DNA of 64,000 nt from Streptomyces sp. SJL17-4. Its GTDB lineage: Bacteria > Actinomycetota > Actinomycetes > Streptomycetales > Streptomycetaceae. The translations under genes were made by a program, and so were the position numbers. The notes under the pieces were generated by a model, which saw nothing but the letters and a program-made list of their open reading frames with translations, had not been told where the DNA came from and ran no database searches. Positions 50,401 through 57,901 of the stretch are shown here, piece by piece; position 1 is the first letter of the stretch, and each line of letters starts with the position of its first letter. Where the stretch lies: NCBI RefSeq assembly GCF_036826855.1, contig NZ_CP104578.1:7808501-7872500 (forward strand), in the 5' to 3' direction.

Positions 50401-50995
50401 CGGCCACCGCATCGAACTCGGCGAGGTCGAGTCCGTGCTGCTCGACCACCCGGGCGTGGCCGACTGCATCGTCGTGGTGCACGGCGCCGCAGGGGCCTTG
50501 CCCCGCCTGGTCGCCTACGTGGTGCCCGAGGGGCCGGAGCTCGACCGCACGGAGCTGCGCACCCGGGCAGCCGGACGGCTGCCGAGGTACGCGCTGCCTG
50601 CGGCGATCCGCCTGATCGAACAGATACCGCAGACGGCCAGCGGCAAGCTGGACCGGCGCCGACTGCCCGCTCCCACGGCCGACGACTTCCTGGGCACGTC
50701 GGGCAGCACACAGTCGGCCAGGGACGACACGGAACGGGAGCTGCTCGCGCTCTGGCACGAATTGCTCGGCCTGGAGGGGCTCGGCATCCGCGACCACTTC
50801 TACGAGGCCGGCGGCCATTCGCTGCTCGCCACCCGGCTGCTGCTGCGCATCCGGCGCCAGTTCGGCGTGGCGCTGCGGGTGCAGCAGGCCATGGCGGACT
50901 TCACCGTGGCGGGTCTTGCCGACCTGATCAGGGAGGCGTCGCCGGAGACGGCCACGACCCCCGCCACCTCGACCCCGGAAGAAGGGCGGCGATGA
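44489..50995 (+). CDS. Non-ribosomal peptide synthetase 3 (C-A-T-C-A-T, no terminal release domain)
   Basis: 2,168 residues; ATG overlaps the NRPS2 stop. C4 35-470 (HHLVVDG at 172), A4 480-990, T4 Ser1037, C5 1095-1530 (NHAILDG near 1239; first His replaced by Asn), A5 1550-2050, T5 Ser2111 (GGHSLLAT). My code for A4 is DVWSVGMVHK, 9 of 10 identical to the threonine code DFWSVGMVHK, so threonine is well supported. The A5 code DLWALAWVLK is unassigned. The protein ends 57 residues after T5 with no thioesterase, reductase or condensation domain, so release must come from elsewhere, perhaps the stand-alone thioesterase at 54.3 kb. C5 may be a specialised subtype (for example one that alters the threonine residue), which is speculative. 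Confidence 0.95.
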   Translation: MSDSERLERARRALAARRPRQQAGTSRVPRRPDPVQVVLSEYQLQLRTAHALDPTGSAYTVPAALDIEGPLDADALSRAFDWLLARHEGLRLVTEDVRGKVHARLLAELPPLRRIDLMRTHDADPSVAERRRDELTESELRTPFDLDGGGPLARGLLIALAPERHRLVTAFHHLVVDGLSVSVLIQELTAGYEAFRTGGTPPTAPEGPSYTDYAWWERHSGDARARETSVAHWRTQLEGAPRGLSLPFDHPRPDTPGHLGRHLVRSTGPVLRDRVEKFAAGCGVSVFAVLYGAWRAVLHRTALTDDLVIGVPVANRVRPELRGTIGPFINTLPLRSRLRDGATLRELAQESAASIADSLDHQHVLTAEVTAAVGGSTGSPLFGAMFAYLGEDRSRLRLSEAVMTPVATETASSKTDVTLSVASRGDDFELMLEYDTELLREATAASLLGACIRLLTEGLAAPDRPVRLLPMAEPSELSGPLAEPAVEHALDRAFLRSVARHPERTALHWQGETLSYASLADRTETLARHLVAHGVRPGDRVPLQLERGPAQVVAILAVLRAGAAYVPIDLRNPADRIRHVLEDSGGRIVVCGEQGAAGLGEGLRQVSVDEHGRPRAEVDTTGIELPERHPGDVAYVIYTSGSTGVPKGVEVADYQVVRLFSSTARRFGFGADDVWSFFHSYAFDVSVWELWGALLHGGKLALVPDDTAKSPQDLLAFVERLGVTVFSQTPTAFKGVVAADTAEGSRRELALRYVVFGGERLDVNTLRPWIEARGDRAPVLVNMYGITETTVHSTFRVITADDLGDRTGSPIGVPIDDLSLYVLDEGLNPLPPGLVGELHVGGAGVTLGYSGRGARTAERFVPDPFSGTPGSRLYRSGDLARVTEDGEFEYWGRADAQVKIRGFRIELGEVEVALAAHPGVTAAVADVRGGQLVVWLVPAVGRELPGVPELREHAAGLLPTYMVPAVFTALDNVPLTVNGKADRRALPDPAQARLDAGTEYTAPRIPLEETVAGVWADVLDVQRVGVHDNFFVLGGDSIRAVEITGALRALGHETRVHSVFRHQTVAEFAAHLAEGRSESVDRAEPFEMISADDHAALPADAEDAYPLTATQAGMLYHLHLHPEAGIYHNTVSVRMRGRLDAELLRRAIADTMARHPVLRTSISMDGYSEPLQIVHRDVEPRLACFDLSGLDADGQDAEIDAFVARERVEHLELESAPLQRLAVHLLGNGEFQLTVSENHAILDGWSWTSTLAEILSRQHALLQADPEYDRRWPELPLTYADFVKTERAAAEGANTAAVWRERLADAEPRAIEDLRQVGTPQVRRIEVDIDPETSRRLALLAKEEGLPLKSLAVGVHFKVLAETLAVTDPVTGMVMHGRPDLPGAKDLRGLFINMLPTSVTVPGGSWRDLARRAFDEERSLLEHRHTPLISVQQALGNDPLFDVGVNFVRFHALGEVLDTGVVELVGHHPASAEDTNYAVMATYSVHPPAHELGLILAYDSDRVSDERAADMAVMYAQALRRFAADADASHDAASLLPYDADAAARRADGGALDVPAGTLDEAIAAVAVACPDAVAVTGPGGALTYRELTERATAAAAGLAAAGVRRGDLVAVVARRGVDLVTGLLAAMAAGAAYVPVDPELPLERIAHLIRDSGCRTALAAHLTDDDAPVLALLAEENVTVRTVADAAATTGAAPQRADGDDLAYLIYTSGSTGTPKGVGVTHRNVLAYLRASATVVEPTGQDVVAVRSTFTFDLSVWELFAGLVAGARIDIVPSDVAADAQQLHAHLRAEGVTMLATTPTIAQELASVDGTPDTGGAPIGLRALLLAGEEVVPARFADWFEGPSARDCRVLNWYGPTEATVLMTVAELTVEVTRRQRAPIGGPVPGSTIWVLDEQMRPVPPGSAGELFIGGVQVARGYWRRPGLTAERFVPDPFSGVPGARLYRTGDRARHRADGQLEFLGRFDNQIKLRGHRIELGEVESVLLDHPGVADCIVVVHGAAGALPRLVAYVVPEGPELDRTELRTRAAGRLPRYALPAAIRLIEQIPQTASGKLDRRRLPAPTADDFLGTSGSTQSARDDTERELLALWHELLGLEGLGIRDHFYEAGGHSLLATRLLLRIRRQFGVALRVQQAMADFTVAGLADLIREASPETATTPATSTPEEGRR

Positions 50996-52620
50996 AGTTC
51001 CTCGCACTGCTCGTGAGCCGGTCACGGGCGACAGTGATCGCGGCGCTGGTCGCGGGACTGGTGTCCGGCGCCGCCACCGTAGGCCTGATCGCCGTGCTCC
51101 AGCGGGTCCTGGAGCGGCTCGACGACCCGGGTGTGCGGTTGATCGCCGCCTTCGCCGCGGCGGCGCTCACGGTGCTGCTCGCCGGGGCGGTCTCCTCCGT
51201 CCTCCTGATCCGGCTGGCGCAACGCTCCATCCAGGAACTGCGGATGGAACTGTGCCGCAGGATCCTGGACAGCGGGATGCGGCGGATCGAGAGCATCGGG
51301 CCCGCCCGGCTCCAGTCCGCCCTCACCGACGACGTACAAGTGATCACCGGCGCGGTCAGCAGCGTGCCCCTGCTGTCGATGAACGGCGCGATCGTGATCG
51401 GCGCCTTCGTGTACATCGGGGTGCTCTCGCTCAAGATGCTGCTCGGCATGGTCGTTGTGCTCGCCGTCGGCCTGGTGCTCTACCAGCTCCCGGTGCGCCG
51501 GGCCGGTGCCCATCTCCGCCGTGCCCGCGAGCACCAGGACGTCATGCACGCCCACTTGGAGAGCGTCACCCGCGGCGCCAAGGAGCTGAAGCTGGACCGC
51601 GAGCGCCGCGCCGCGGTCCTCGACGGCGGGGTCGGTGCCACCGGCAGGCTCCTGGTGCGGGACACCACCCGGGGCGTATCCCTGTACACCGTCGCGGGCT
51701 CCTGGGGGCAGTTGCTCTTTCTCGCCTGCATCGGCATCATGCTGTTCGCCGGTCCCCGCTTCGACATCCCCGCGGACGACCTGACCGGATTCACGCTGGC
51801 CGTCATCTACATCAACACGCCGCTGGTCACCGTGCTCAACCTGATCCCGGCGATCGGCCGGGCAGGAACAGCACTGCGTTCGCTCAACGCCCTCGACCTG
51901 GGCGACGAGAGCGAACTGCAGGTACGCGAACCGCTTGGAGGCGAGCGGGCCGCCGGTGCGGAAGTGCGGCTGCGCGGCGCGGTCTTCCACTACGACTCCG
52001 GCGCCGACGACACCGACTTCCGGGTCGGCCCGATCGACGCCGACTTCGCACCGGGCACCATCACCTGCCTGGTCGGCGGCAACGGCAGCGGCAAGACCAC
52101 GCTGGCCAAGATGATCTGCGGGCTCTACCCGCCCAGCGGCGGCGAGATCAGCCTCAACGGCACGCCGGTGGTGGGGGACCACATCGGGGAGCTGCGGCAG
52201 AGCGTCGCCGGAGTCTTCTCCGACGTCCACCTCTTCCGCACCCTGCCGGCCCACCCGGACGCCGACGGCGAGGCCAACCGTCTGCTCGCCCAGCTCGGCA
52301 TGGAAGGCAAGGTGACCGTGCGCGGCGGGGAGTTCTCCACCATCGCGCTCTCCACCGGCCAGCGTAAACGCCTCGCCCTGGTCTGCGCCCTGCTCTCCGA
52401 GCGGCCCGTGCTGCTCTTCGACGAGTGGGCCGCCGACCAGGACCCGGAGTTCCGGGAGTTCTTCTACACCGAAGTTCTGCCCGCCCTGCGCAAGCAGGGC
52501 AAGACAGTCATCGCCATCACCCATGACGACCGGTTCTTCGACATCGCCGACCGGATTCTCAAGCTCGACCGGGGCAAGATCGTCGACCCGGCGGCCGTGG
52601 CGGCACCCGCCGCCTCCTGA
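50992..52620 (+). CDS. Cyclic-peptide-type ABC exporter (SyrD/PvdE-like)
   Basis: The 542-residue half-transporter fuses about six N-terminal membrane helices (to about residue 295) to an ATPase domain: Walker A VGGNGSGKTTLAKM, signature LSTGQRKRLALVCALL and Walker B VLLFDEWAADQDPEFR. The DEWAADQDP form is typical of the SyrD/PvdE cyclic-peptide exporter family, which is better known from pseudomonads. The ATG overlaps the NRPS3 stop, so it is made with the synthetases. It probably exports the finished lipopeptide and gives self-protection. Confidence 0.9.
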   Translation: MKFLALLVSRSRATVIAALVAGLVSGAATVGLIAVLQRVLERLDDPGVRLIAAFAAAALTVLLAGAVSSVLLIRLAQRSIQELRMELCRRILDSGMRRIESIGPARLQSALTDDVQVITGAVSSVPLLSMNGAIVIGAFVYIGVLSLKMLLGMVVVLAVGLVLYQLPVRRAGAHLRRAREHQDVMHAHLESVTRGAKELKLDRERRAAVLDGGVGATGRLLVRDTTRGVSLYTVAGSWGQLLFLACIGIMLFAGPRFDIPADDLTGFTLAVIYINTPLVTVLNLIPAIGRAGTALRSLNALDLGDESELQVREPLGGERAAGAEVRLRGAVFHYDSGADDTDFRVGPIDADFAPGTITCLVGGNGSGKTTLAKMICGLYPPSGGEISLNGTPVVGDHIGELRQSVAGVFSDVHLFRTLPAHPDADGEANRLLAQLGMEGKVTVRGGEFSTIALSTGQRKRLALVCALLSERPVLLFDEWAADQDPEFREFFYTEVLPALRKQGKTVIAITHDDRFFDIADRILKLDRGKIVDPAAVAAPAAS

Positions 52621-52708
52621 AGCCCCACAGCATCTCCCGCAGCACCCCTCACCACCGTATGACCAACACCCGTCCGACCCATGTCCGTACATCTTGAGGA
52701 GCACAACC

Positions 52709-52909
52709 ATGTCCGAGGCAACCCTCTACGACGTCGTCCGCAACGACGAGGAGCAGTACTCCCTGTGGGACGCCGAGCGTGACCTCCCCGCCGGCTGGCA
52801 CCGGGAGGGAACCCGCGGCACCCGTGAGGAGTGCGTCGCGCACATCGACCGGATCTGGACGGACATCCGCCCGCTCAGCGTCCGCGAGCGCCATGCCCAG
52901 CACGCATGA
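52709..52909 (+). CDS. MbtH-like NRPS accessory protein
   Basis: The 66-residue protein shows the MbtH signature: NDEEQYSLWDAERDLPAGWHREG, then TREECVAHIDRIWTDIRPLSVRER. The conserved residues are N-x-E-x-Q-x-SLW, P-x-GW and the C-terminal W-T-D-x-RP. MbtH proteins bind adenylation domains and are needed for their folding or activity. A TTGAGGAG site precedes the ATG at 52709. Confidence 0.95.
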   Translation: MSEATLYDVVRNDEEQYSLWDAERDLPAGWHREGTRGTREECVAHIDRIWTDIRPLSVRERHAQHA

Positions 52910-52953
52910 CACCCCAGCCCGCCACCCGACTCCGCACTCCTGAGGAGAGCCCC

Positions 52954-54282
52954 ATGAGCCAAGCCACGCTCGACTATCTCCGCACCCATGTCACCGGCGA
53001 CTTCGCCGATATCCTCGTGGACGTCCGTGCCAGCAACGGCTGCTGGTTGGTGGACGAGCGGGACGGATCCCGCTACCTCGACATGTCGATGTTCTACGCG
53101 TCGGCTCCGCTGGGCCACAACCACCCCGGTCTGCACGGTGACCCGGCGCTCGACGAGGCTCTGCTCGCCGCCTCCCGCATGAAGCCGGCCAACCCCGACT
53201 TCGGCACCGGCGAGCAGATCAAGTTCGTCACCGCCTTCATGAAGGCCCTCGCCGCAGACGACATGCCGTACGTCTTCTTCATCGACGGCGGCGCGCTCGC
53301 CGTCGAGAACGCCCTGAAGGTCGCCTTCGACTGGAAGACCCAGCACAACGCGGCGCGCGGAATCGCGGTGCGCGGATCGCGCGCCCTGCACCTGCAGCAC
53401 GCCTTCCACGGCCGCACCGGCTACACCATGTCGCTGACCAATACCGACCCGTCCAAGACCCGGGACTTCCCGGTCTTCGACTGGCCGCGCATCCCGAGCC
53501 CGGCCGTGAACGACATGGACCGCTGGGACGAGCCGGACCTCCTCGACGAGGAGTTGCAGGCGCTCGCCGCCGCCGGGGCCGCCTTCCACCGCTACCCCGA
53601 CGAGATCGCCTGCTTCGTCTTCGAGCCCATCCAGGGCGAGGGGGGCGACCGTCATCTCCGCCCGCAGTTCCTGACCGCCATGGCCGAGCTGTGCCGTACC
53701 CACGACGCGCTCTTCGTCGCCGACGAGGTGCAGTCCGGCTTCGGCCTCACCGGGGACCGCTGGGCCTGCGACACCCTGGGCCTGCGGCCCGATCTGATCG
53801 CCTTCGGCAAGAAGACCCAGGTGTGCGGCGTCCTCGGAGGCCGGCGCGTCCTGGAGGTCGAGAACAACGCCTTCCGCGCATCGAGCCGCCTCAGCTCCAC
53901 CTGGGGCGGCAACCTGACCGACATGGTCAGGGCCACCCGGATCCTGGAAGTCGTCGAGCGCGAGGGGCTCTTCACGGCAGCCCGTACCACCGGCGCGTAT
54001 CTGCTCAAGAGTTTGCGCGAACTCGCCGCCGACATTCCGGAACTCGTCAGCGCCCCGCGCGGTCGCGGCCTGATGTGTGCCATCACCCTGCCGGACCAGG
54101 AGGTGCGCAACCGGATCCTCGCGCGGGCCTACGACAAGCACGGGGTGATCTTCCTCGGGTCCGGTGAGCGTGAACTGCGTCTGCGGCCGCCGCTGTCGGT
54201 ATCGGAGGTCGAACTCGCCACCGCCCTGGAGGCGTTGCGCGACGTGCTCAAGGAAGAGTCCGCAACCGAGGAGCGCTCATGA
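52954..54282 (+). CDS. lat: L-lysine 6-aminotransferase
   Basis: The 442-residue PLP enzyme closely follows lysine epsilon-aminotransferases (actinobacterial LAT): FVFEPIQGEGGDRHLR, FVADEVQSGFG, FGKKTQVCGVLGG (PLP lysine in FGKKT), STWGGNLTDMVRATRILEVVE and APRGRGLMCA. LAT converts lysine plus 2-oxoglutarate to 2-aminoadipate 6-semialdehyde, which cyclises to piperideine-6-carboxylate. In the cluster it most likely makes an unusual building block: 2-aminoadipate if the aldehyde dehydrogenase at 21.5 kb follows, or a piperideine/pipecolate unit. GAGGAG precedes the ATG at 52954, and the stop overlaps the thioesterase start. Confidence 0.9.
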   Translation: MSQATLDYLRTHVTGDFADILVDVRASNGCWLVDERDGSRYLDMSMFYASAPLGHNHPGLHGDPALDEALLAASRMKPANPDFGTGEQIKFVTAFMKALAADDMPYVFFIDGGALAVENALKVAFDWKTQHNAARGIAVRGSRALHLQHAFHGRTGYTMSLTNTDPSKTRDFPVFDWPRIPSPAVNDMDRWDEPDLLDEELQALAAAGAAFHRYPDEIACFVFEPIQGEGGDRHLRPQFLTAMAELCRTHDALFVADEVQSGFGLTGDRWACDTLGLRPDLIAFGKKTQVCGVLGGRRVLEVENNAFRASSRLSSTWGGNLTDMVRATRILEVVEREGLFTAARTTGAYLLKSLRELAADIPELVSAPRGRGLMCAITLPDQEVRNRILARAYDKHGVIFLGSGERELRLRPPLSVSEVELATALEALRDVLKEESATEERS

Positions 54283-55034
54283 CCCGAATAACCCGGCCTC
54301 ATCCGCGCCCCTGGGCGTCCCGCCGCCTGGTCTGCCTCAGCTTCGCGGGCGGGGGCACCGTCGGCTTCCGGCCCTGGGCCCGGCAGCTGCCGGTCGACAT
54401 CGAGCTACGCGCCCTGTGCTACCCGGGCCGTGAATCCCGCTTCGGCGACCAGATCGTCGGCGGCTGGCAGGGCCTTGTCGACGACTGCGTGACGGCTCTC
54501 CAGGACGAGGTGCGCGCACCCTACGTGCTGTATGGCCACAGCATGGGTGCGCTGGTCGCCTACGAGGCGGCCCGCGCGCTCCAGGCGCGCGGTGCCTCAA
54601 GTCCGGAGAGCCTGGTCCTCTCCGGTCACATCGCCCCGCAGCACTGGACCGGTACCCGCTCGGCCGCCCTGGCCGATGCTCCGGACGAGGACCTGGCGTC
54701 CTGGCTGGAGGCCACGGGCGGAGTCCCGCGCGCCGTGCTCGCCGATCCGGATCTGCGGTCCCTCGCCGTCGACCTGCTGCGCATGGACATGGCTGCCTAT
54801 GCCTCCTACCGGTACCAGCCCGGGGAGCGGCTGCGTGCCCCGATCCACCTCATGGTGGGCGAGGCCGAGCTGAGCCCCCTGCACGAGGGCTGGGCGGAGC
54901 TGACGGAGGGACCATACTCACGGGAGGTCCTGCCGGGCGGGCACTTCTTCACACCGCGGGTCTGGGGCGCGCTGCCACGCCACATGCCCGTCTTCGCCTC
55001 CGGGGCCGCCGCGGCGGCAGGGGTGGCCGGCTGA
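54279..55034 (+). CDS. Stand-alone type II thioesterase
   Basis: The 251-residue alpha/beta hydrolase shows LVCLSFAGGGTVGFRPWARQLP, LYGHSMGALVAYEAARAL (nucleophile Ser in GHSMG) and GGHFFTPR with the catalytic His. Type II thioesterases clear mis-primed carrier domains in NRPS lines. Because no synthetase here ends in a thioesterase domain, this protein might also release the finished peptide. It overlaps the aminotransferase upstream and the flavin oxidase downstream by 1-4 bases. Confidence 0.9.
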   Translation: MTRITRPHPRPWASRRLVCLSFAGGGTVGFRPWARQLPVDIELRALCYPGRESRFGDQIVGGWQGLVDDCVTALQDEVRAPYVLYGHSMGALVAYEAARALQARGASSPESLVLSGHIAPQHWTGTRSAALADAPDEDLASWLEATGGVPRAVLADPDLRSLAVDLLRMDMAAYASYRYQPGERLRAPIHLMVGEAELSPLHEGWAELTEGPYSREVLPGGHFFTPRVWGALPRHMPVFASGAAAAAGVAG

Positions 55035-56212
55035 TGGGGGCGGCAGAGCCCACATCGCAGCTCCCTTCCTCCGCGGAAGTGGTGATCGTCGGTGGTGGAG
55101 TCATGGGCACCAGCATCGCCTTCCACCTCGCGGAGGCCGGTGTCCGAAACGTCCTGCTGCTCGAACGGGACGCGTTGGGATCAGGGTCCACGAGCAAGGC
55201 CGCGGGCGGTGTCCGCAGCCAGTTCTCGGACGCCGTCAACATCCGGCTTGGAGCCCGGAGCCTGGAGTTGTTCCAGGACTTCGGCACCCGGCCGGGTCAG
55301 GAGATCGACCTGCACCGGGAGGGCTACCTCTTCCTGCTCACGCGAGCGGAGGACGTCGCCGCGTTCGAACGCAACGTGGCCGTGCAGAACGAGCTCGGCG
55401 TGCCCAGCCGCATGGTGGACGCCGCCGAGGCCCGCGAGCTGTCGCCGCTGATCTCCACGGACGGTGTGCTGGCCGCGGCGTACTCGCCCGACGACGGCTA
55501 CTGCACACCGGAGTCGGTGGTGCTCGGGTACGCGACGGCCGCACGGCGACTCGGTGCCCGTCTGGTGACGGGGTGCCGTGTCACCGGCATGGAGCGCGGA
55601 GTGACCGGCTCCGGAGCCACCCGGGTCGTCACCGACCGCGGCACGGTCACGGCGGACACCGTGGTCTGCGCGGCCGGTGCCTGGTCGGCGGCGCTCGGCG
55701 AGATGGCCGGGGTCGACCTTCCCGTCGTGCCGTACCGGCGCCAGATCCTCGTCACCGGACCGCTGCCGGACGCGCCTTCGCGCATCCCCATGACGATCGA
55801 CTTCGCGACCAGCTTCTACTTCCACGGAGAAGGGCCGGGTGTGCTGCTCGGCATGTCAGACCCCGACGAGGCCCCGGGGTTCGACCTGTCCCGTTCGGAC
55901 AGCTGGCTTCCCCGGCTCTCCGAGGCCATGTCCGTCCGGGCTCCGCGGCTCCTCGATGCCGAGATCGCGACGGGATGGGCCGGTCTCTACGAAGTGACCC
56001 CCGACCACAACGCCCTCATCGGCGAAGCACCTGGAGCGGGGCGATTCCTGTACGCGACCGGATTCTCCGGCCACGGCTTCCTCCAGGGGCCGGCGGTGGG
56101 CGAGGTGATCCGCGATCTCTACCTGGGGCGGCGGCCGTTCGTCGACGTCTCGGGCCTCTCGGCGGAACGGTTCGTCCACGACGTGCCGCGAAGGGAACTC
56201 AACTGTGTCTGA
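55034..56212 (+). CDS. DAO-family FAD-dependent oxidoreductase
   Basis: The 392-residue protein begins AEVVIVGGGVMGTSIAFHLAEAGVRNVLLLERD, an FAD-binding GxGxxG fold followed by the acidic residue. STSKAAGGVRSQFSD is typical of sarcosine/glycine-oxidase-like proteins, and TPDHNALIGEAPG...YATGFSGHGFLQGPAVGEVIRDL is the C-terminal FAD motif. Relatives oxidise secondary or D-amino acids such as sarcosine, proline or pipecolate. It is translationally coupled to the thioesterase, which makes it the last gene of the NRPS operon. It may oxidise a lysine-derived cyclic imino acid or the peptide itself; the substrate is unknown. Confidence 0.85.
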   Translation: MGAAEPTSQLPSSAEVVIVGGGVMGTSIAFHLAEAGVRNVLLLERDALGSGSTSKAAGGVRSQFSDAVNIRLGARSLELFQDFGTRPGQEIDLHREGYLFLLTRAEDVAAFERNVAVQNELGVPSRMVDAAEARELSPLISTDGVLAAAYSPDDGYCTPESVVLGYATAARRLGARLVTGCRVTGMERGVTGSGATRVVTDRGTVTADTVVCAAGAWSAALGEMAGVDLPVVPYRRQILVTGPLPDAPSRIPMTIDFATSFYFHGEGPGVLLGMSDPDEAPGFDLSRSDSWLPRLSEAMSVRAPRLLDAEIATGWAGLYEVTPDHNALIGEAPGAGRFLYATGFSGHGFLQGPAVGEVIRDLYLGRRPFVDVSGLSAERFVHDVPRRELNCV

Positions 56213-56372
56213 GTTTCCTGAACCGCCTGGTTCCCAGGGGAGTTGAAGACCCCCTCCCTTGCTCGTGCGGTCTCGCCCGGTGGTCCCGCCGGATTCAGCG
56301 GTGCCGCTCGTCCCGTACCGACCGCCCGTATGCCGCACCACGACCGTCCGTACCACCCACAGGAGGAACCCC

Positions 56373-56858
56373 ATGCGTCGTCGACTTTCCGCTCTCGCCG
56401 TGAGTGCCGCCTCCCTCACCCTCACGATCGGAGCCGCTGCCGTACCGGCGTCCGCCGTACCGGCCGACAAGCCGAGCGTGCTCAGCAGCTGGACCCAGAC
56501 GGACGCGGGCAGCTACAACGCCTGGGCCGCGGCCCGCGCCAACCAGGGCGCGTGGAGCGCGTACCAGTTCAACTGGTCCACCGACTACTGCTCCTCGTCC
56601 CCCGACAACCCCTTCGGCTTCCCCTTCCAGAACTCCTGCGCACGACACGACTTCGGCTACCGCAACTACAAGGAGGCGGGCACTTTCGCAGCGAACAAGG
56701 CGCGCCTCGACAACGCCTTGTACGCCGACCTGAAGAGGGTGTGCGCGGCGTACAGCGGCGCGAAGAAGACGGCGTGCGACGGGACGGCCTGGACGTACTA
56801 CCAGGCGGTGGACAAGCTCGGCCGTTCCGCCGTCGTGGACAACGGGCGCGCCGCCTGA
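56373..56858 (+). CDS. Secreted phospholipase A2
   Basis: The 161-residue protein has a signal peptide (MRRRLSALAVSAASLTLTIGAAAVPASA, cleavage expected after ASA). The mature part resembles Streptomyces phospholipase A2: NWSTDYCSSSPDNPFGFPFQNSCARHDFGYRN. The C-x-RHDFGYRN segment holds the catalytic His-Asp pair, and paired Cys residues (including VCAAYSGAKKTAC) suggest disulfides. It hydrolyses the sn-2 ester of phospholipids outside the cell. AGGAGG lies before the ATG at 56373. It lies 160 bp after the NRPS operon on the same strand but is probably not part of it. Confidence 0.88.
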   Translation: MRRRLSALAVSAASLTLTIGAAAVPASAVPADKPSVLSSWTQTDAGSYNAWAAARANQGAWSAYQFNWSTDYCSSSPDNPFGFPFQNSCARHDFGYRNYKEAGTFAANKARLDNALYADLKRVCAAYSGAKKTACDGTAWTYYQAVDKLGRSAVVDNGRAA

Positions 56859-56899
56859 TCCCCAGCCAGCTGCCGCCCCTGACCGCAAGGAACCCCGTC

Positions 56900-57715
56900 A
56901 TGCGCACCGCCAGGACCCGGCACTACCTCATGTGCCGCCCCACCTACTTCGACGTGGTCTATTCCATCAACCCCTGGATGGACCCGTCGAAGCCCGTCGA
57001 CACCGGACTGGCCATCACCCAGTGGGAGAACCTCCGCGAGGTCTATCTGAGCCTCGGGCACACTGTCGACACGATCGATCCCCTCCCCGGCCTGCCCGAC
57101 ATGGTTTTCGCCGCCAACGGCGCCACGGTGATCGACGGCCGGGCGCTCGTGGCGCGGTTCCGCGATGCCCAGCGCATCGCGGAGGGCCCCGCCTACCACG
57201 ACTGGCTGCGCGACAACGGATTCGCCGACCTTCGCACCGCCGGCGTCGTCAACGAGGGCGAGGGCGACTACCTGCTGGCCGGGGACTGGCTGCTCGCCGG
57301 TACGGGTTTCCGCAGCGATCCGCGCTCGCACGAGGAGGCACAGGAGTTCTTCGGCCGCCCCGTCATAGGACTGACGCTCGTGGACCCGGACTACTACCAC
57401 CTCGACACCGCGCTGACGGTGCTCGACGAGCGGACGATCGCGTACTATCCCGCCGCTTTCTCGCCAGGCAGCATCGCCGTGCTGCGGCGGTTGTTCCCCG
57501 ACGCCGTCATCGCCACGGCCGAGGACGCGGCGGTCTTCGGGCTCAACGCGGCATCGGACGGCAGCAACGTGGTGCTGCCGAACAACGCCACAGGCCTGAT
57601 GGAGCAGCTGCGCGCCCGGGGCTTCCACCCCATCGGCGTGGACCTCTCGGAGCTGCTCAAGGCCGGCGGCAGCGTCAAGTGCTGCACGCTGGAGCTGCGT
57701 ACGGCCACCGCGTAA
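56900..57715 (+). CDS. ddaH: Dimethylarginine dimethylaminohydrolase / amidinotransferase-fold hydrolase
   Basis: The 271-residue protein begins HYLMCRPTYFDVVYSINPWMD and has DMVFAANGATVIDG, VNEGEGDYLLAG and the C-terminal catalytic Cys in GGSVKCCTLELR. These are features of the DDAH branch of the guanidine-modifying superfamily. Such enzymes hydrolyse methylarginines to citrulline, though ornithine-related roles are also known. It is 41 bp downstream of the phospholipase gene and is closed by a strong hairpin. A link to the lipopeptide, for example supplying citrulline, is possible but unsupported. Confidence 0.83.
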   Translation: MRTARTRHYLMCRPTYFDVVYSINPWMDPSKPVDTGLAITQWENLREVYLSLGHTVDTIDPLPGLPDMVFAANGATVIDGRALVARFRDAQRIAEGPAYHDWLRDNGFADLRTAGVVNEGEGDYLLAGDWLLAGTGFRSDPRSHEEAQEFFGRPVIGLTLVDPDYYHLDTALTVLDERTIAYYPAAFSPGSIAVLRRLFPDAVIATAEDAAVFGLNAASDGSNVVLPNNATGLMEQLRARGFHPIGVDLSELLKAGGSVKCCTLELRTATA

Positions 57716-57742
57716 CGGCTCCACCGACCCCGCCCCACCGAG

Positions 57743-57776
57743 AGCCGCAGGCGAGGAATCATCCTCGCCTGCGGCT
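57743..57776 (+). terminator. Strong hairpin terminator after ddaH
   Basis: AGCCGCAGGCGAGGA and TCCTCGCCTGCGGCT are perfect 15-bp complements around a 4-base loop, 27 bp past the stop. Confidence 0.85.
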
Positions 57777-57901
57777 GCTGCGTTCCCAGGGTGCGGGACC
57801 GTGGGCTGTAGCGGTGAGGTGGGCGGCACGGGTCCGCCCGGCGCCCTCACCGGAATGGGGTGGGGGCGCCGGGATCATGAGGCCTCGTTGGCGTCCGCCA
57901 G

